From a bacterium D16-51 (GTDB lineage Bacteria; Bacillota; Clostridia; Lachnospirales; Lachnospiraceae): DNA of 64,000 nt. The notes beneath the pieces were generated by a model. It was given only the letters and a program-made list of their open reading frames with translations. It was not told the DNA's origin and searched no databases. Each line of letters opens with the position of its first letter. Position 1 is the first letter of the stretch. The stretch is taken from the NCBI GenBank assembly GCA_003612285.1, contig RAYE01000019.1, positions 21,316 to 85,315 on the forward strand, written 5' to 3'. Below are positions 27,743 through 36,665 of this stretch, in pieces. Made by a program: the position numbers and the translations under genes.

Positions 27743-28948
27743 ATGGAAACAAAGAAACCGGAGAATGTGCAGGTTGCCTCCGTGATTGTGGAATTTAAGA
27801 ACAACGGATGCAGGGATGACGTGCTGAGGGTTGCGAAAGAGGATTTGGAGCTTGGCTATCCCAAAGAGCTGGTTGCCCTGTATGCGGAATCAGGGTGGCA
27901 GATGGACCGCTGTAGGAAATTTTCTTCCATCATGCGGGCGGATAGTGATGGGGAACTGCTGCGGATGCTGGCAGAGGGCGGGTTCAACCCCTACCAGATG
28001 CAGTTGCTGGCAAACTACTATGAGAAAGGCGTGCCTGTGGCACAGTTAAGGGATGTGGGCGCAAGGAACCTGACCGCCTATGACATGGAACAGGCATTGA
28101 AGCTGGTGTATCAGGCAAACCGGGAGGCAGAGACAGAAAAAGCAGGGGAAAGCCTGGAGGATAACGGCCTACAGGAGAAAATCGTGTTTTTGGAAGAAGA
28201 ACTCAGGCAGCGGGAAAAGGAGCTGGGGGAGCAGCAGGAAATCAACAATAAGCAGGCGTCAGAGGGCGCCGGGCTCCGTATAAAAATAGAAAGCATGGAA
28301 AATCAGATAAGGGAACTGGAACAGGAGAAGGCAGGCTGGCACAGTGAAAAGCGTTCCATTCTGGAAGAGCGGGACCGTTTCTACCGCCAGAACCAGACGC
28401 TTATGGAGGAAAAGAGCCAGCTTATTGCCGACCTTGAGGAAATCCAGAAAGAAAGAGACGGGGTGGAACAGAGATTAAAGGAAATGGAGAGCAGGGCTTT
28501 GGCAGAGGCGGACGGACCACGGGCAGCAGGCACAAAAGGGGCGGAAGTACAGCAGGCTGCAGAAGAACAGCAGACAGCAGGGAGACAGACAGCATCCGGC
28601 GGGCAGGGAATAAATGCCGGGGATTATGCCGGGAATGATTATCTTGCCGCCATCAGGGGCAGGAACGGGGAAAAGCACCTTATCCCGGTGGAGAGGACAG
28701 TGCGGAGAAAGCCGGACGGGCTGAAAGCCTTTGCGGAGAAACTGCTTGGCAGGGGCAGGCAGAGTTCCGGGCTGATAAAACAGCTTACCGGGAAAGGCTT
28801 AAACCCCGCACAGATGGAGCAGGTCAGGATGGCGGTACAGGCCGGGCTTACCGGGCAGGAAATAAACGACCTGATTGACAGCGGCTTTGGTGCGGAGGAG
28901 ATGGCACAGGCGGTAGAGATCGTGCTTGCGGAAAAGGCATACCGGTAG
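27743..28948 (+). CDS. Coiled-coil protein of the conjugation operon
   Basis: A 401-residue soluble protein. Residues 1-120 form a helical repeat region (VIVEFKNNGCRDDVLRVAKEDLELGYPKELVALY, FNPYQMQLLANYYEKGV). About 125-250 is a long coiled coil (LEEELRQREKELGEQQE). The C-terminus repeats helical elements (GKGLNPAQMEQVRMAVQAGLTGQEINDLIDSGF) similar to the N-terminal ones. ATG 27743 has GAGGAAGG before it. Family function unknown; it sits between relaxase and PcfB, so a structural or relaxosome-recruiting role is possible. Confidence 0.7.
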   Translation: METKKPENVQVASVIVEFKNNGCRDDVLRVAKEDLELGYPKELVALYAESGWQMDRCRKFSSIMRADSDGELLRMLAEGGFNPYQMQLLANYYEKGVPVAQLRDVGARNLTAYDMEQALKLVYQANREAETEKAGESLEDNGLQEKIVFLEEELRQREKELGEQQEINNKQASEGAGLRIKIESMENQIRELEQEKAGWHSEKRSILEERDRFYRQNQTLMEEKSQLIADLEEIQKERDGVEQRLKEMESRALAEADGPRAAGTKGAEVQQAAEEQQTAGRQTASGGQGINAGDYAGNDYLAAIRGRNGEKHLIPVERTVRRKPDGLKAFAEKLLGRGRQSSGLIKQLTGKGLNPAQMEQVRMAVQAGLTGQEINDLIDSGFGAEEMAQAVEIVLAEKAYR

Positions 28949-28981
28949 CAGAAAACATTTTAATTTGATTGGAGAGAAACC

Positions 28982-30094
28982 ATGTCAGAGATAGCAGACG
29001 CAGTACAGATTATCCGTGTCACTTATGATGGGATAGAGATAGCCATGAAGGTGGGCAGCGCCTCCATCCGTTCCATGCAGAAAGCGCTGGATTTGATTGT
29101 GGGTATGCTGGAACATGAGAAGGAGATGGGGAAGACAAATCTGAAAGGGCTTCTGGCAAAGGGCGGCGACATACAGGTGCTTTCCTTTGCGGATGAGGAT
29201 TTGAAAAAGTTCCGGAAACTGGCGAAGAAATACGGGATTCTGTATTCGGAGATGCCAGATGCGGGCCGGGATGACGGCCTTACAGAAGTGATGTTCCATT
29301 CCGAGGCGGCGCCGAGGATGCGGATGATGTCACAGAAGTTACAGGACGGCAGGGTATTCAACATGGATGAATACTTAAAAAGCGGAAATGAGGAAAAATT
29401 GAACCAGCTGCTGCGGTATCTGGAGAATGAAAAAAACGGGAAGCCCCCACGGAAACTCCATGCGGATGAGACGGTCCGGGCGGATCATGCCATTGATGGG
29501 CTGATACAGAAAATCGGCCACTATGCGGTGGAGAAAAAGACCGTCAGCGTGGAGGCGGTACGGGCAGACCTGCAGGTGGGGGCAGACGAGGCGGAAAAGG
29601 CAATCGGGCAGCTTGCAAAAATCGGGGTGCTGGACCGGGCGGATGAGGCGGGCAATTACCGTGTCATCATGGAACGGGAGGCGTTTGACAGGCGTATCAG
29701 CAGGTATCAGGAACTGAGCAGCCGCATGAGGCAGATAGCAGCGTCAAAGAACACTTCGCTTATGGACATTACCATCACAAAAAAGCTGGTTGCACAGGAA
29801 AATGAGTGTGCCGTAAAGACAAGGGTGCCGGGCATGTACGGGCAGAGTGAGGGGTATCTGTGGATAAACAAGGCAGACATTATGGAAATCCACAACGGAA
29901 AAACGCTGCTTACCTATCTGGATAAGAATAAGGAATACAAGATTTATTCCGCAGACAACCGGGTAATCCGCACCATCAAGGGGGAGGAACTTTACAGCGG
30001 GCATTATGATAAGGTAGAGGCGGCAGTAAGGCAGCGGTATCAGGCGGCAAGGCAGCAGCCGGCAAAAACAGCGGAAAGAGTCAGAAGGCGCTAA
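28982..30094 (+). CDS. PcfB-like (DUF3801) accessory protein
   Basis: A 370-residue protein. Residues 1-150 match PcfB/DUF3801: AVQIIRVTYDGIEIAMKVGS, LKGLLAKGGDIQVLSFADEDLKKFRKLAKKYG, and a VMFHSEAAPRM edge. A winged-helix-like middle (VSVEAVRADLQVGADEAEKAIGQLAKIGVLDRA) and a basic tail follow. In pCF10, PcfB and the relaxase PcfG bring the relaxosome to the coupling protein PcfC. The neighbouring VirD4 gene agrees with that role. Confidence 0.8.
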   Translation: MSEIADAVQIIRVTYDGIEIAMKVGSASIRSMQKALDLIVGMLEHEKEMGKTNLKGLLAKGGDIQVLSFADEDLKKFRKLAKKYGILYSEMPDAGRDDGLTEVMFHSEAAPRMRMMSQKLQDGRVFNMDEYLKSGNEEKLNQLLRYLENEKNGKPPRKLHADETVRADHAIDGLIQKIGHYAVEKKTVSVEAVRADLQVGADEAEKAIGQLAKIGVLDRADEAGNYRVIMEREAFDRRISRYQELSSRMRQIAASKNTSLMDITITKKLVAQENECAVKTRVPGMYGQSEGYLWINKADIMEIHNGKTLLTYLDKNKEYKIYSADNRVIRTIKGEELYSGHYDKVEAAVRQRYQAARQQPAKTAERVRRR

Positions 30095-30182
30095 ATTGAA
30101 AAGTTATTCTAGCGGTGCCGGTAACGCACCTCAAGAATAACTACCATTTCAATTATAAAAAACGCAAAGACAGCGTTTTTTA
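30093..30182 (+). promoter_or_regulatory. Layered hairpin and terminator before virD4
   Basis: Between PcfB and VirD4, AATTGAAA.AGTTATTCT pairs with AGAATAACT.TTTCAATT around an inner GCG..CGC loop (about 30093-30154). AAAAAACGC (30157-30165) then pairs perfectly with GCGTTTTTT (30173-30181). The second is a good terminator. The first is a structured leader of unknown function. Expression of virD4 may be tuned here. Confidence 0.6.
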
Positions 30183-30213
30183 GCAGACAAAAATTTTGGG
30201 GAAAGGAGAAGAA

Positions 30214-32466
30214 ATGAATACAACAAAAAAGAAACCTAATATTATCCTGATTGTGCTGGGTGCCCTTGCCTCTGCTTTTTTGGGGTATCTTTTGGCGGGG
30301 GCATGGAGGACGGGGATAGAGTTTAATGAGTTTCTGGACCGGTTTTCCATTGTATGCTCTTACCCATTGCACGATTATTATAATGAATTTACCTTCCGCA
30401 TGATTGGGTATGCCCTGCTGGTGTATGCAGTGGTTATTGTGATGTATTACACAAGCCAGAGGAATTTCATGCCGGGGAGGGAATACGGCACGTCCAAGCT
30501 GGCAGATATAAAGCAGGTCAATCGTTTTTTGGCGGATAAGGATGAGGGCAGGAACCGCATTTTGAGCCAGAATGTGCGCATGAGCCTTGACACAAGGCAC
30601 ACGAAACTCAACAACAACGTGCTTATCATCGGCGGTTCCGGGGCAGGCAAGACATTTTATGAGGTAAAGCCTAATTTAATGCAGTTAAACACTTCCTTTA
30701 TTTTAACCGATCCGAAAGGGGAACTATTGCGTAGCGAGGGGGAAATGCTGAGGAATAACGGATACAACGTGAAAGTCATCAACCTTCTGGAAATGGCAAA
30801 GTCAGACTGCTACAATCCCTTTGCCTATATCCGGGAGGAAACGGATGTGGTAAAGCTGATTACCAACATCATGAGCAACACCACCCCCAAAGGTTCCAAC
30901 CCGTCCGATCCGTTCTGGGAGAAGGCGGAGGGGCTGTTTCTGCAGGCGCTTTTCTATTATGTGTGGCTGGAGGAAAAGCCGTCAAAGAGGAATTTTGCCT
31001 CGGTTCTGAAACTGATGGAGGAGGCGGAAGTCACGGAAAAGGGCAAGCCGTCCATGCTGGACACAAGGATGAAGTTTCTGGAGGCGACAAGCCCTCTGAA
31101 AGAGAACCACCCGGCGGTCAAGCAGTACAATAAATGTATGCGTGGCGCAGGGGACACGGTGCGTTCCATTATTATCAGCGCAAACTCCCGTCTGGCAACA
31201 CTGGAGAATAAACAGGTGCTGCGTATGCTGTCAAGGGATGAACTGAACCTTGCGGAGCTGGGGATTGGCGTCAACGGGGACGGTAAGACAAAAACGGCAT
31301 TGTTCTGTGTGATACCGGATTCCGACAAGTCCTACAACTATATCATTGGGATGCTTTATACGCAGATATTTCAGGAACTGTACTATCAGGCGGATTTCAA
31401 CTGCGGGGGCAGACTGCCGGTGCATGTTACCTTTATGCTGGACGAGTTCAGCAACGTGGCACTGCCGGATGATTACTGCTCGCTGTTATCCACCATGCGC
31501 AGCCGGGAGATTTCCTCGGTTATCATTATCCAGAACCTTGCACAGATAAAGGCATTATTTAAGGACACATGGGAAACGATTCCGGGGAATTGTGACAGTC
31601 TGGTTTACCTCGGTGGCAACGAACAGAGCACCCATGAGTACATCTCAAAGCTGCTTGGAAAAGCGACAATTGACAAGCGTTCTAGTGGCGAAACAAAGGG
31701 CCGTCAGGGAAGTTCTTCAAGGAATTATGACGTCCTCGGCAGGGAGATTATGACGCCGGACGAAGTTAGGAAGATGGATAATAAAAAATGCCTTATCTTT
31801 ATTCGTGGGTTTGATCCGATATTGGACAGCAAATATAATCCGTTCAAGCACCCGGTGTTTGCACAGACCGCAGACGGGGAGGGGAAACCATATGTGCATG
31901 AGCCGGCAGCGGAGGGGGAGAGTGCGGAACCGGGCTTTACCATCCTGAATAAGAGATCCCTTGCTTATTATGAGGGGATGAAAGAGAAAGGGGAGCCGAT
32001 TTATATTGATACAATTCCTTATGAGGACTTTATCCTGCTGGGACAGACAGATATGGAGAAACGCTTTACGGAGCTGGATGAGCAGGAACAACGGGAACGC
32101 ATGAATGAAGACGCAGCACTGGAACTGGAATATGCCTTTGACATGGAAGAAACGCAGGGGGATTCTGATGGAACCGGAAAAATACAGACAGCAGAGAGGA
32201 CAGAAGTGCAAAAAGCGTCTGTGACGGGAGGAACTGAGAAACCAGGGACCGTGGCGGATGACAGGGAAATGCTAATGGCAGGCAGAAAGGATAAAGCAGC
32301 CGATTCTATTTCTTATCGGTTATTCCATTGGAAATTCAGTGTGGAGCAGAAAGAGGAAATAAAGCGGGCAATGGCTGTCCGTGTGCCAAAGGAAGTCATA
32401 CTGTCGTATTTCTATCCGGAAACTTCGGTGGTAAGGATGATGGAGATACGCAGGCGGTATGAATAA
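30214..32466 (+). CDS. virD4: VirD4/TraG-type coupling ATPase
   Basis: A 750-residue membrane-anchored ATPase that feeds the relaxase-DNA complex into the secretion channel. Two N-terminal membrane helices (about residues 10-30 and 68-88) are followed by REYGTSKLADIKQVNRFL and Walker A IIGGSGAGKTFYEVKP (near 136-151) with LTDPKGELLR. Walker B is THFMLDEFSNVALPDDY-like (VTFMLDEFSNV, near 405-415), followed by the IIIQNLAQIKALF motif. ATG 30214 follows AAAGGAG. The C-terminal ~120 residues are acidic and likely bind substrate. Good match to CTn/Tn1549 TraG proteins. Confidence 0.93.
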   Translation: MNTTKKKPNIILIVLGALASAFLGYLLAGAWRTGIEFNEFLDRFSIVCSYPLHDYYNEFTFRMIGYALLVYAVVIVMYYTSQRNFMPGREYGTSKLADIKQVNRFLADKDEGRNRILSQNVRMSLDTRHTKLNNNVLIIGGSGAGKTFYEVKPNLMQLNTSFILTDPKGELLRSEGEMLRNNGYNVKVINLLEMAKSDCYNPFAYIREETDVVKLITNIMSNTTPKGSNPSDPFWEKAEGLFLQALFYYVWLEEKPSKRNFASVLKLMEEAEVTEKGKPSMLDTRMKFLEATSPLKENHPAVKQYNKCMRGAGDTVRSIIISANSRLATLENKQVLRMLSRDELNLAELGIGVNGDGKTKTALFCVIPDSDKSYNYIIGMLYTQIFQELYYQADFNCGGRLPVHVTFMLDEFSNVALPDDYCSLLSTMRSREISSVIIIQNLAQIKALFKDTWETIPGNCDSLVYLGGNEQSTHEYISKLLGKATIDKRSSGETKGRQGSSSRNYDVLGREIMTPDEVRKMDNKKCLIFIRGFDPILDSKYNPFKHPVFAQTADGEGKPYVHEPAAEGESAEPGFTILNKRSLAYYEGMKEKGEPIYIDTIPYEDFILLGQTDMEKRFTELDEQEQRERMNEDAALELEYAFDMEETQGDSDGTGKIQTAERTEVQKASVTGGTEKPGTVADDREMLMAGRKDKAADSISYRLFHWKFSVEQKEEIKRAMAVRVPKEVILSYFYPETSVVRMMEIRRRYE

Positions 32467-32553
32467 AAATAATTCCCGGTTGTGCGTTGGTGGATGTGCG
32501 TGTTACAATGGTTCCGATACCACTGGAAAGGAAATATGGAAACGGAGGCAGAC

Positions 32554-33165
32554 ATGGATTTTGATACAGATATTCTTGAATGGACAAGAGAGCCTGAGCA
32601 ATACAGGATTGATAAAGATAAAATAGAAATAGTAACCATGCCCCGGACGGACCTGTGGCAAAGGACATATTATCATTTTAGAAATGATAATGCGCCTGTA
32701 CTACAGTTGGAAACAGAAGAAAAGTATTTCTCCTTTATCGTGAAAACGGACTTTACAGAGAGCCATCACCGGTTTGACCAGTGTGGTGTTGTTATGTATC
32801 TTGATAGTGAAAACTGGTTGAAAGGTTCCGTGGAATATGAGAATGATGAATTTCAGCATCTTGGAAGTGTCGTAACAAATCATGGTTATTCTGATTGGGC
32901 AACAACGGCGATACCAGCAGATGTCAGGACGATGTGGTATAGATTCAGCCGCCGGGAAGATGATTATTGTATCGAATGTTCAACGGATGGACGCACCTAT
33001 ACACAAATGCGTGTCTGTCATATGTGGGAGGGGGCAGGGAAGATAAAATTCGGGATTTATGCCTGCAGCCCGGAACAATCAACATTCAAAGCGGTCTTTA
33101 CCGATATGCAGGTTACGGAATGCATGTGGGAAGCACATGACGGGCAGGCTCCTGATATGGAGTGA
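32554..33165 (+). CDS. DUF1349 (concanavalin-like) protein, cargo
   Basis: A 203-residue cytoplasmic protein of jelly-roll type: WQRTYYHFRNDNAPVLQL, FSFIVKTDFTESHHRFDQCGVVMYLDSENWLKGSVEYENDEFQHLGSVVTNHGYSDW (given in parts), then YRFSRREDDYCIECS and KIKFGIYACSPE. This is the DUF1349 pattern, with a fold related to laminarin-binding lectins or glycanases but without an assigned enzyme activity. ATG 32554 has GGAGG seven bases upstream; an alternative ATG is at 32536. It interrupts the usual order between coupling protein and pilin with the next two genes, so it is best read as cargo. Confidence 0.8.
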   Translation: MDFDTDILEWTREPEQYRIDKDKIEIVTMPRTDLWQRTYYHFRNDNAPVLQLETEEKYFSFIVKTDFTESHHRFDQCGVVMYLDSENWLKGSVEYENDEFQHLGSVVTNHGYSDWATTAIPADVRTMWYRFSRREDDYCIECSTDGRTYTQMRVCHMWEGAGKIKFGIYACSPEQSTFKAVFTDMQVTECMWEAHDGQAPDME

Positions 33166-33214
33166 CACGCCCTGTCTGATTGCCGGATGAAAAATAAATT
33201 AGGAGGAAAAGGCA

Positions 33215-33799
33215 GTGAAGAAAATTCTTGTGGTACAGGGCGGCGGCAGGGCAAATGGGAATACGGCACAGCTTGTCAGCCATTTTGTAAAAGGGGCGGA
33301 GGATAGCGGACATTCCGTGGAAGTCATTTCACTGGTAAAGAATGAAGTCAAAGGGTGTCTTGGCTGCAATGCCTGCCGCTATGGGAAACCGTGCGTGCAG
33401 AAAGACGCATTTAACAGCATGGTTCCGAAGATAAAGGAGGCGGACTGTATTGTGTTTGCCTCGCCGCTGTATTTCTGGACGGTATCATCCCGGATAAAGG
33501 CTTTTATTGAGAGGTTTTACTGTATTGCAGAGGAAGATTCCAACCCGCCGTTTGGCAGGTATGAAAAATACCCGGTTAAGGACTGTGCGCTGCTTATGAC
33601 TTCGGCAGACGATTTCTTCTGGACGTTTGAGCAGGCTGTTTCTTATTACCGGTTTGCAATGGTAAATTATATCGGGTTTACAGATAAGGGAATGCTGCTT
33701 GCCGGGGGATGCGGGGACACAAACGGTAAACCGCAGATAGATAAGACAAGTCATTTGCAATCAGCGTATGAATTTGGAAAAAATATTTATTCAGAGTGA
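33215..33799 (+). CDS. NADPH-dependent FMN reductase / flavodoxin-fold protein, cargo
   Basis: A 194-residue flavoprotein. It has the FMN phosphate loop KKILVVQGGGRANGNTAQLV (near residues 2-21), GCLGCNACRYGKPC (two Cys pairs typical of iron-sulfur flavoprotein-like reductases of anaerobes), then FASPLYFWTVSSRIKAFIER. Start GTG 33215 with AGGAGG eight bases upstream. Predicted to reduce quinones, azo or nitro compounds or metals; the substrate cannot be told. Not a conjugation function. Confidence 0.85.
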   Translation: MKKILVVQGGGRANGNTAQLVSHFVKGAEDSGHSVEVISLVKNEVKGCLGCNACRYGKPCVQKDAFNSMVPKIKEADCIVFASPLYFWTVSSRIKAFIERFYCIAEEDSNPPFGRYEKYPVKDCALLMTSADDFFWTFEQAVSYYRFAMVNYIGFTDKGMLLAGGCGDTNGKPQIDKTSHLQSAYEFGKNIYSE

Positions 33800-33851
33800 T
33801 GTTTTCATTTTTGGTATTATGCAAAACAATATTTTATAGAGGGGATTGTTG

Positions 33852-34043
33852 ATGGGAAAAAATAATAAGGTGTGTCCAAACTGCGGAAGAAAAATGAAAC
33901 AGCAGTTTATCGGTCTGCAACACTGTAAATGCGGGATAAGCTGGAAGAAAGGTTCAGGCTTTTTTGAGAGGGATTCCGATATGGTCTTTGCGTTGGAGAA
34001 AAATGCAAAAGGCAAACAGAAACCGATTATCCGGCATAAATAA
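33852..34043 (+). CDS. Small zinc-ribbon protein
   Basis: A 63-residue basic protein with CPNCGRKM and LQHCKCGISW forming one treble-clef or zinc-ribbon site (four Cys), followed by a basic tail. ATG 33852 follows GGGGATTG, a modest binding site. Function unknown. It ends the cargo group and is followed by a terminator. Confidence 0.65.
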   Translation: MGKNNKVCPNCGRKMKQQFIGLQHCKCGISWKKGSGFFERDSDMVFALEKNAKGKQKPIIRHK

Positions 34044-34063
34044 AATAACGGAGCATGAAACAT

Positions 34064-34096
34064 GACATCAGCCATTTGAGGTTGGTGTCTTTTTTT
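34064..34096 (+). terminator. Rho-independent terminator after cargo genes
   Basis: GACATCAGCC (34064-34073) pairs fully in RNA (two G-U) with GGTTGGTGTC (34080-34089) across ATTTGA, followed by seven T. Confidence 0.85.
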
Positions 34097-34205
34097 GTTT
34101 CCCTACAGGGAAGGGGGGCGGTTAAAGCATTAACGCACCGGGGAAAGCCCGGTTTCACTTGGAAGCGGGAATAATCATATTCCCGAAAAGATATAGGACA
34201 GCAGA

Positions 34206-34276
34206 TGTGGATGGACTTGTTTCATCAGCGGAGATAAAAGCCGTGGATGGAAGAAGTCTGTCCACATTTTTATCTC
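34206..34276 (+). promoter_or_regulatory. Stem-loop with possible pseudoknot upstream of the pilin gene
   Basis: TGTGGATGGACTT (34206-34218) pairs with AAGTCTGTCCACA (34254-34266) apart from two G-U or mismatched positions. Inside the loop, GAGATAAAA (34231-34239) is perfectly complementary to TTTTATCTC (34268-34276), just beyond the stem. Both can form together only as an H-type pseudoknot; singly they are alternatives. It lies 31 bp before the Maff2-type gene. The preceding 34100-34205 also contains small hairpins (ACCGGGGAAAGCCCGGT, GGGAATAATCATATTCCC). A structured 5' leader is likely, the ligand or function unknown. Confidence 0.5.
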
Positions 34277-34306
34277 TGATATTTTAAGGAAAAGGAGATT
34301 GCAAAG

Positions 34307-34654
34307 ATGAGAAATAACACAGGTAAGAAGAAAGAAAACAGGATTGTCAGTTTTTGCAAAAAGGTTCTGGTTCCGTCTTTTGCGGGGGCGGTGTATGCCA
34401 TGTCACAGATGGCAGCGACAGTCTTTGCAGCAGGGGATACCAGTGCCGTCACAAAGCCGCTTGACAACTTAAAGACGTTAGTGATTGCCGTAATCGGTGC
34501 GGTGGGCGTCATTATCCTTGCAAAGAACGTAATGGAGTTTGCACAGGCATACCAGCAGCAGGATTCCTCCACCATGAACTCGGCACTGAAAGGGATTGTG
34601 GCGGGTGCCATCATGGCGGGGATTTCCTCTGTGCTGACGTTTTTAGGATTTTAG
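34307..34654 (+). CDS. Maff2-family (VirB2/TrbC-like) membrane protein
   Basis: A 115-residue protein with a basic leader, a hydrophobic signal-like segment (residues 22-43, VLVPSFAGAVYAMSQMAATVFAA) and two further hydrophobic helices (LVIAVIGAVGVIILA and GIVAGAIMAGISSVLTFLGF), as in VirB2/TrbC pilins. Position immediately before the VirB6-like gene agrees. It probably forms the pilus-like or channel-lining subunit in the donor membrane. Confidence 0.85.
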   Translation: MRNNTGKKKENRIVSFCKKVLVPSFAGAVYAMSQMAATVFAAGDTSAVTKPLDNLKTLVIAVIGAVGVIILAKNVMEFAQAYQQQDSSTMNSALKGIVAGAIMAGISSVLTFLGF

Positions 34655-34679
34655 GATAGCGGAAATGAGGTGACTTGGA

Positions 34680-35522
34680 ATGGATATTTTTAAGCTGGGG
34701 GATAAAATCCTTGCCCTGCTGGAGGTGGTGTTCGGGTTCTGGAATAACCAGATTTCCCTTATCTTCGACCTGCTGGGGCAGTCCCCCAATGCATTTAAGG
34801 GAGGCGGGCCGTGGAACGTCATAGCAGGCATTGAACCCATATTTGTTGCGGTGGGTTCTTCCCTTGTGGTGCTTTTTTTCGTGATCGGGTTCTGTTCGGA
34901 GAGCATTGACATCCGGGAAGAAATGCGGTTTGAGGTAATCCTGCGGATTTTAATCCGGCTGGGGCTGGCGGAGTATATGGTGGCAAACAATGTCACGATT
35001 ATGAAAGCCTTTTTTACTTCCATTGGGAATCTGGTGGGGCTGCTCAGTGCCGGGAAAACCACAGAACTGAAAATCGCAAAGGAACAGGCGGAGGTGATTG
35101 AAAATTTAGGGTTTGGGGAGAGCCTGATTATGCTGATACTGGCAGCATTGCTGTCACTGATTGTCATTATCTGTGGTTTTTTCCTGCTCTACACGGTATA
35201 TTTCCGCTTTCTGAAACTGCTCATCATTGTGCCAATCGGCTCGATTGCCTACTCTACCATGAGTGGGAACCGGATGGTGGCACACACGGCGGCCACTTAC
35301 AGCAAATATTTTTTGTCGGTGGCATTTGAGGCGGTTACGATGGCGCTGGCGATTATCGTCTGCAACGCATTTATCAATGCGGGGCTTCCGTCCTTTACGG
35401 GGGATTATTCGGACTGGGCAAAAACACTGATTTATCTGTGTGAAATGACGTTTACGATTGCACTGACCGTGGGGAGTGTCAAGGGAGCCCAGAGCCTTAC
35501 CAGTAAGGCATTAGGGTTGTAA
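34680..35522 (+). CDS. VirB6/TrbL-like channel protein
   Basis: A 280-residue polytopic protein with about six membrane segments: IFVAVGSSLVVLFFVIGF (near 57-74), ILRILIRLGLAEYM, LIMLILAALLSLIVIICGFFLLYTVYF (two helices), LLIIVPIGSIAY, and a C-terminal MTFTIALTVGSVKGAQSL. Matches the TrbL/VirB6 proteins of Clostridial CTns. Forms the inner part of the type IV secretion channel. ATG 34680 follows GAGGTG; 25 bp after the Maff2 gene. Confidence 0.85.
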   Translation: MDIFKLGDKILALLEVVFGFWNNQISLIFDLLGQSPNAFKGGGPWNVIAGIEPIFVAVGSSLVVLFFVIGFCSESIDIREEMRFEVILRILIRLGLAEYMVANNVTIMKAFFTSIGNLVGLLSAGKTTELKIAKEQAEVIENLGFGESLIMLILAALLSLIVIICGFFLLYTVYFRFLKLLIIVPIGSIAYSTMSGNRMVAHTAATYSKYFLSVAFEAVTMALAIIVCNAFINAGLPSFTGDYSDWAKTLIYLCEMTFTIALTVGSVKGAQSLTSKALGL

Positions 35523-35536
35523 AGTGAGGGGATGAA

Positions 35537-35935
35537 ATGAATAAACAGTTGGAAATGGAGAGCCGTTTTTCGGGGAAGGTTAAGCTGGAACTGGAAATCA
35601 ATTCCTATATGGATAATAACAGGATGTATATCGGGCTGGTGGAGCCGGATGGGGAACACTTTGCGGATTTGACGGTCAATATCAGCGCGCCTTGCCCGGA
35701 TTACTGCGGTTATGTTGATACGAACAAATGCCCGGAACTGGAGGCATTTATTGAAAAACACGGGCTTGGGGAGTTTACGGGGCTGATGGGCGGCAGCGGT
35801 TTCTGTTCTTACCCGTTGTACCTTTTTAACCCGGAAAAGCTGCGTGAGGCAGCCCCGGAGGATATGTCACTGTTTGAACGGACAGTGATGGGGATTACAC
35901 CGGACAGGGTGCCGGAGGAAAGGAGGGCATTATGA
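35537..35935 (+). CDS. DUF4313-type protein
   Basis: A 132-residue soluble protein with VKLELEINSYMDNNRMYIGL, FADLTVNISAPCPDYCGYVDTN and SGFCSYPLYLFNPEKL, the conserved pattern of DUF4313, regularly found between VirB6 and PrgI in these ICEs. Function unknown. Its TGA overlaps the next ATG. Confidence 0.75.
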   Translation: MNKQLEMESRFSGKVKLELEINSYMDNNRMYIGLVEPDGEHFADLTVNISAPCPDYCGYVDTNKCPELEAFIEKHGLGEFTGLMGGSGFCSYPLYLFNPEKLREAAPEDMSLFERTVMGITPDRVPEERRAL

Positions 35936-36630
35936 ATGAATTGAAAATAAGGCCGCTTACGGAGGAAGAAAGGAAATACACCTATGCCCAGAGCATGCAG
36001 CTTGACGGGCAGACGGGGAATATCGGGTATCTGCGGGAGGATTTTGGCAGCAGTGGGAAACAGTTTTTTTCCACATGGACGGACCGCTGGAAACGCTACA
36101 GGACAGATTCGTTCGGGGCAGAACTGGACGGGGTAATAAATGCCCTGCGTTCGCCGGAATATGGGCTTTTGGAAAGCCGGGCCGCCATGACGGACTATGT
36201 GCGGGAACACCCGGACAGCTTGTTTGGGACAGACAGGGGTGCGGTGTCCGGTTTCCGTGTGGATACTGGGGAACACGCTTACCTGATCCGCTGTAACCCG
36301 GTGCAGGGGGATTACAACTTTTACTGTTACTGCTATGTTTCGGAATATCTGGACAGGCATATGGCAAATGCCAGAAAGGGAATCCGTTTTATTGATCCGC
36401 ACTATAAAGAACTGTTCCGTATTTCGGACGGCGGGAAGATTGTAATCACGGAGCCGGGCGGAAACAGGAGGGAGCAGGCCTGCCGGTTTGTGGAGGAATA
36501 CCATACGGAGGTGGGAGGCCATCTCTACCATATTTGTGAGTTTGCCGAAGTCATGCAGCGGTGCGGCAATTCCTATGGGCCGGTGCAGGAGAAAGGCAGG
36601 GAACAGGAACAGCCGGAAAAGGCAAGGTAA
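35932..36630 (+). CDS. Hypothetical ICE protein
   Basis: A 232-residue soluble protein with AGGAAAGGAGGG before ATG 35932. Recognisable parts are LTEEERKYTYAQSMQLDGQT, GYLREDFGSSGKQFFSTW, INALRSPEYGLLESRAAM and YNFYCYCYVSEYLDRHM. It recurs in Lachnospiraceae conjugative elements but I cannot name a family or activity. Translation is coupled to the gene before it. Confidence 0.65.
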   Translation: MNELKIRPLTEEERKYTYAQSMQLDGQTGNIGYLREDFGSSGKQFFSTWTDRWKRYRTDSFGAELDGVINALRSPEYGLLESRAAMTDYVREHPDSLFGTDRGAVSGFRVDTGEHAYLIRCNPVQGDYNFYCYCYVSEYLDRHMANARKGIRFIDPHYKELFRISDGGKIVITEPGGNRREQACRFVEEYHTEVGGHLYHICEFAEVMQRCGNSYGPVQEKGREQEQPEKAR

Positions 36631-36665
36631 CAGGTAATATAAACATGGAGAAAGGGGGATTTTCA

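Noticed and set aside
34064..34306. Known riboswitch class before the Maff2 gene
   Set aside because: I could not match the stems to any riboswitch consensus I know, so it is reported only as a structured leader.
36561..36665. Longer N-terminus for the 36666 gene
   Set aside because: The extension overlaps the previous gene and lacks a ribosome binding site; TTG 36666 or ATG 36645 fits better.
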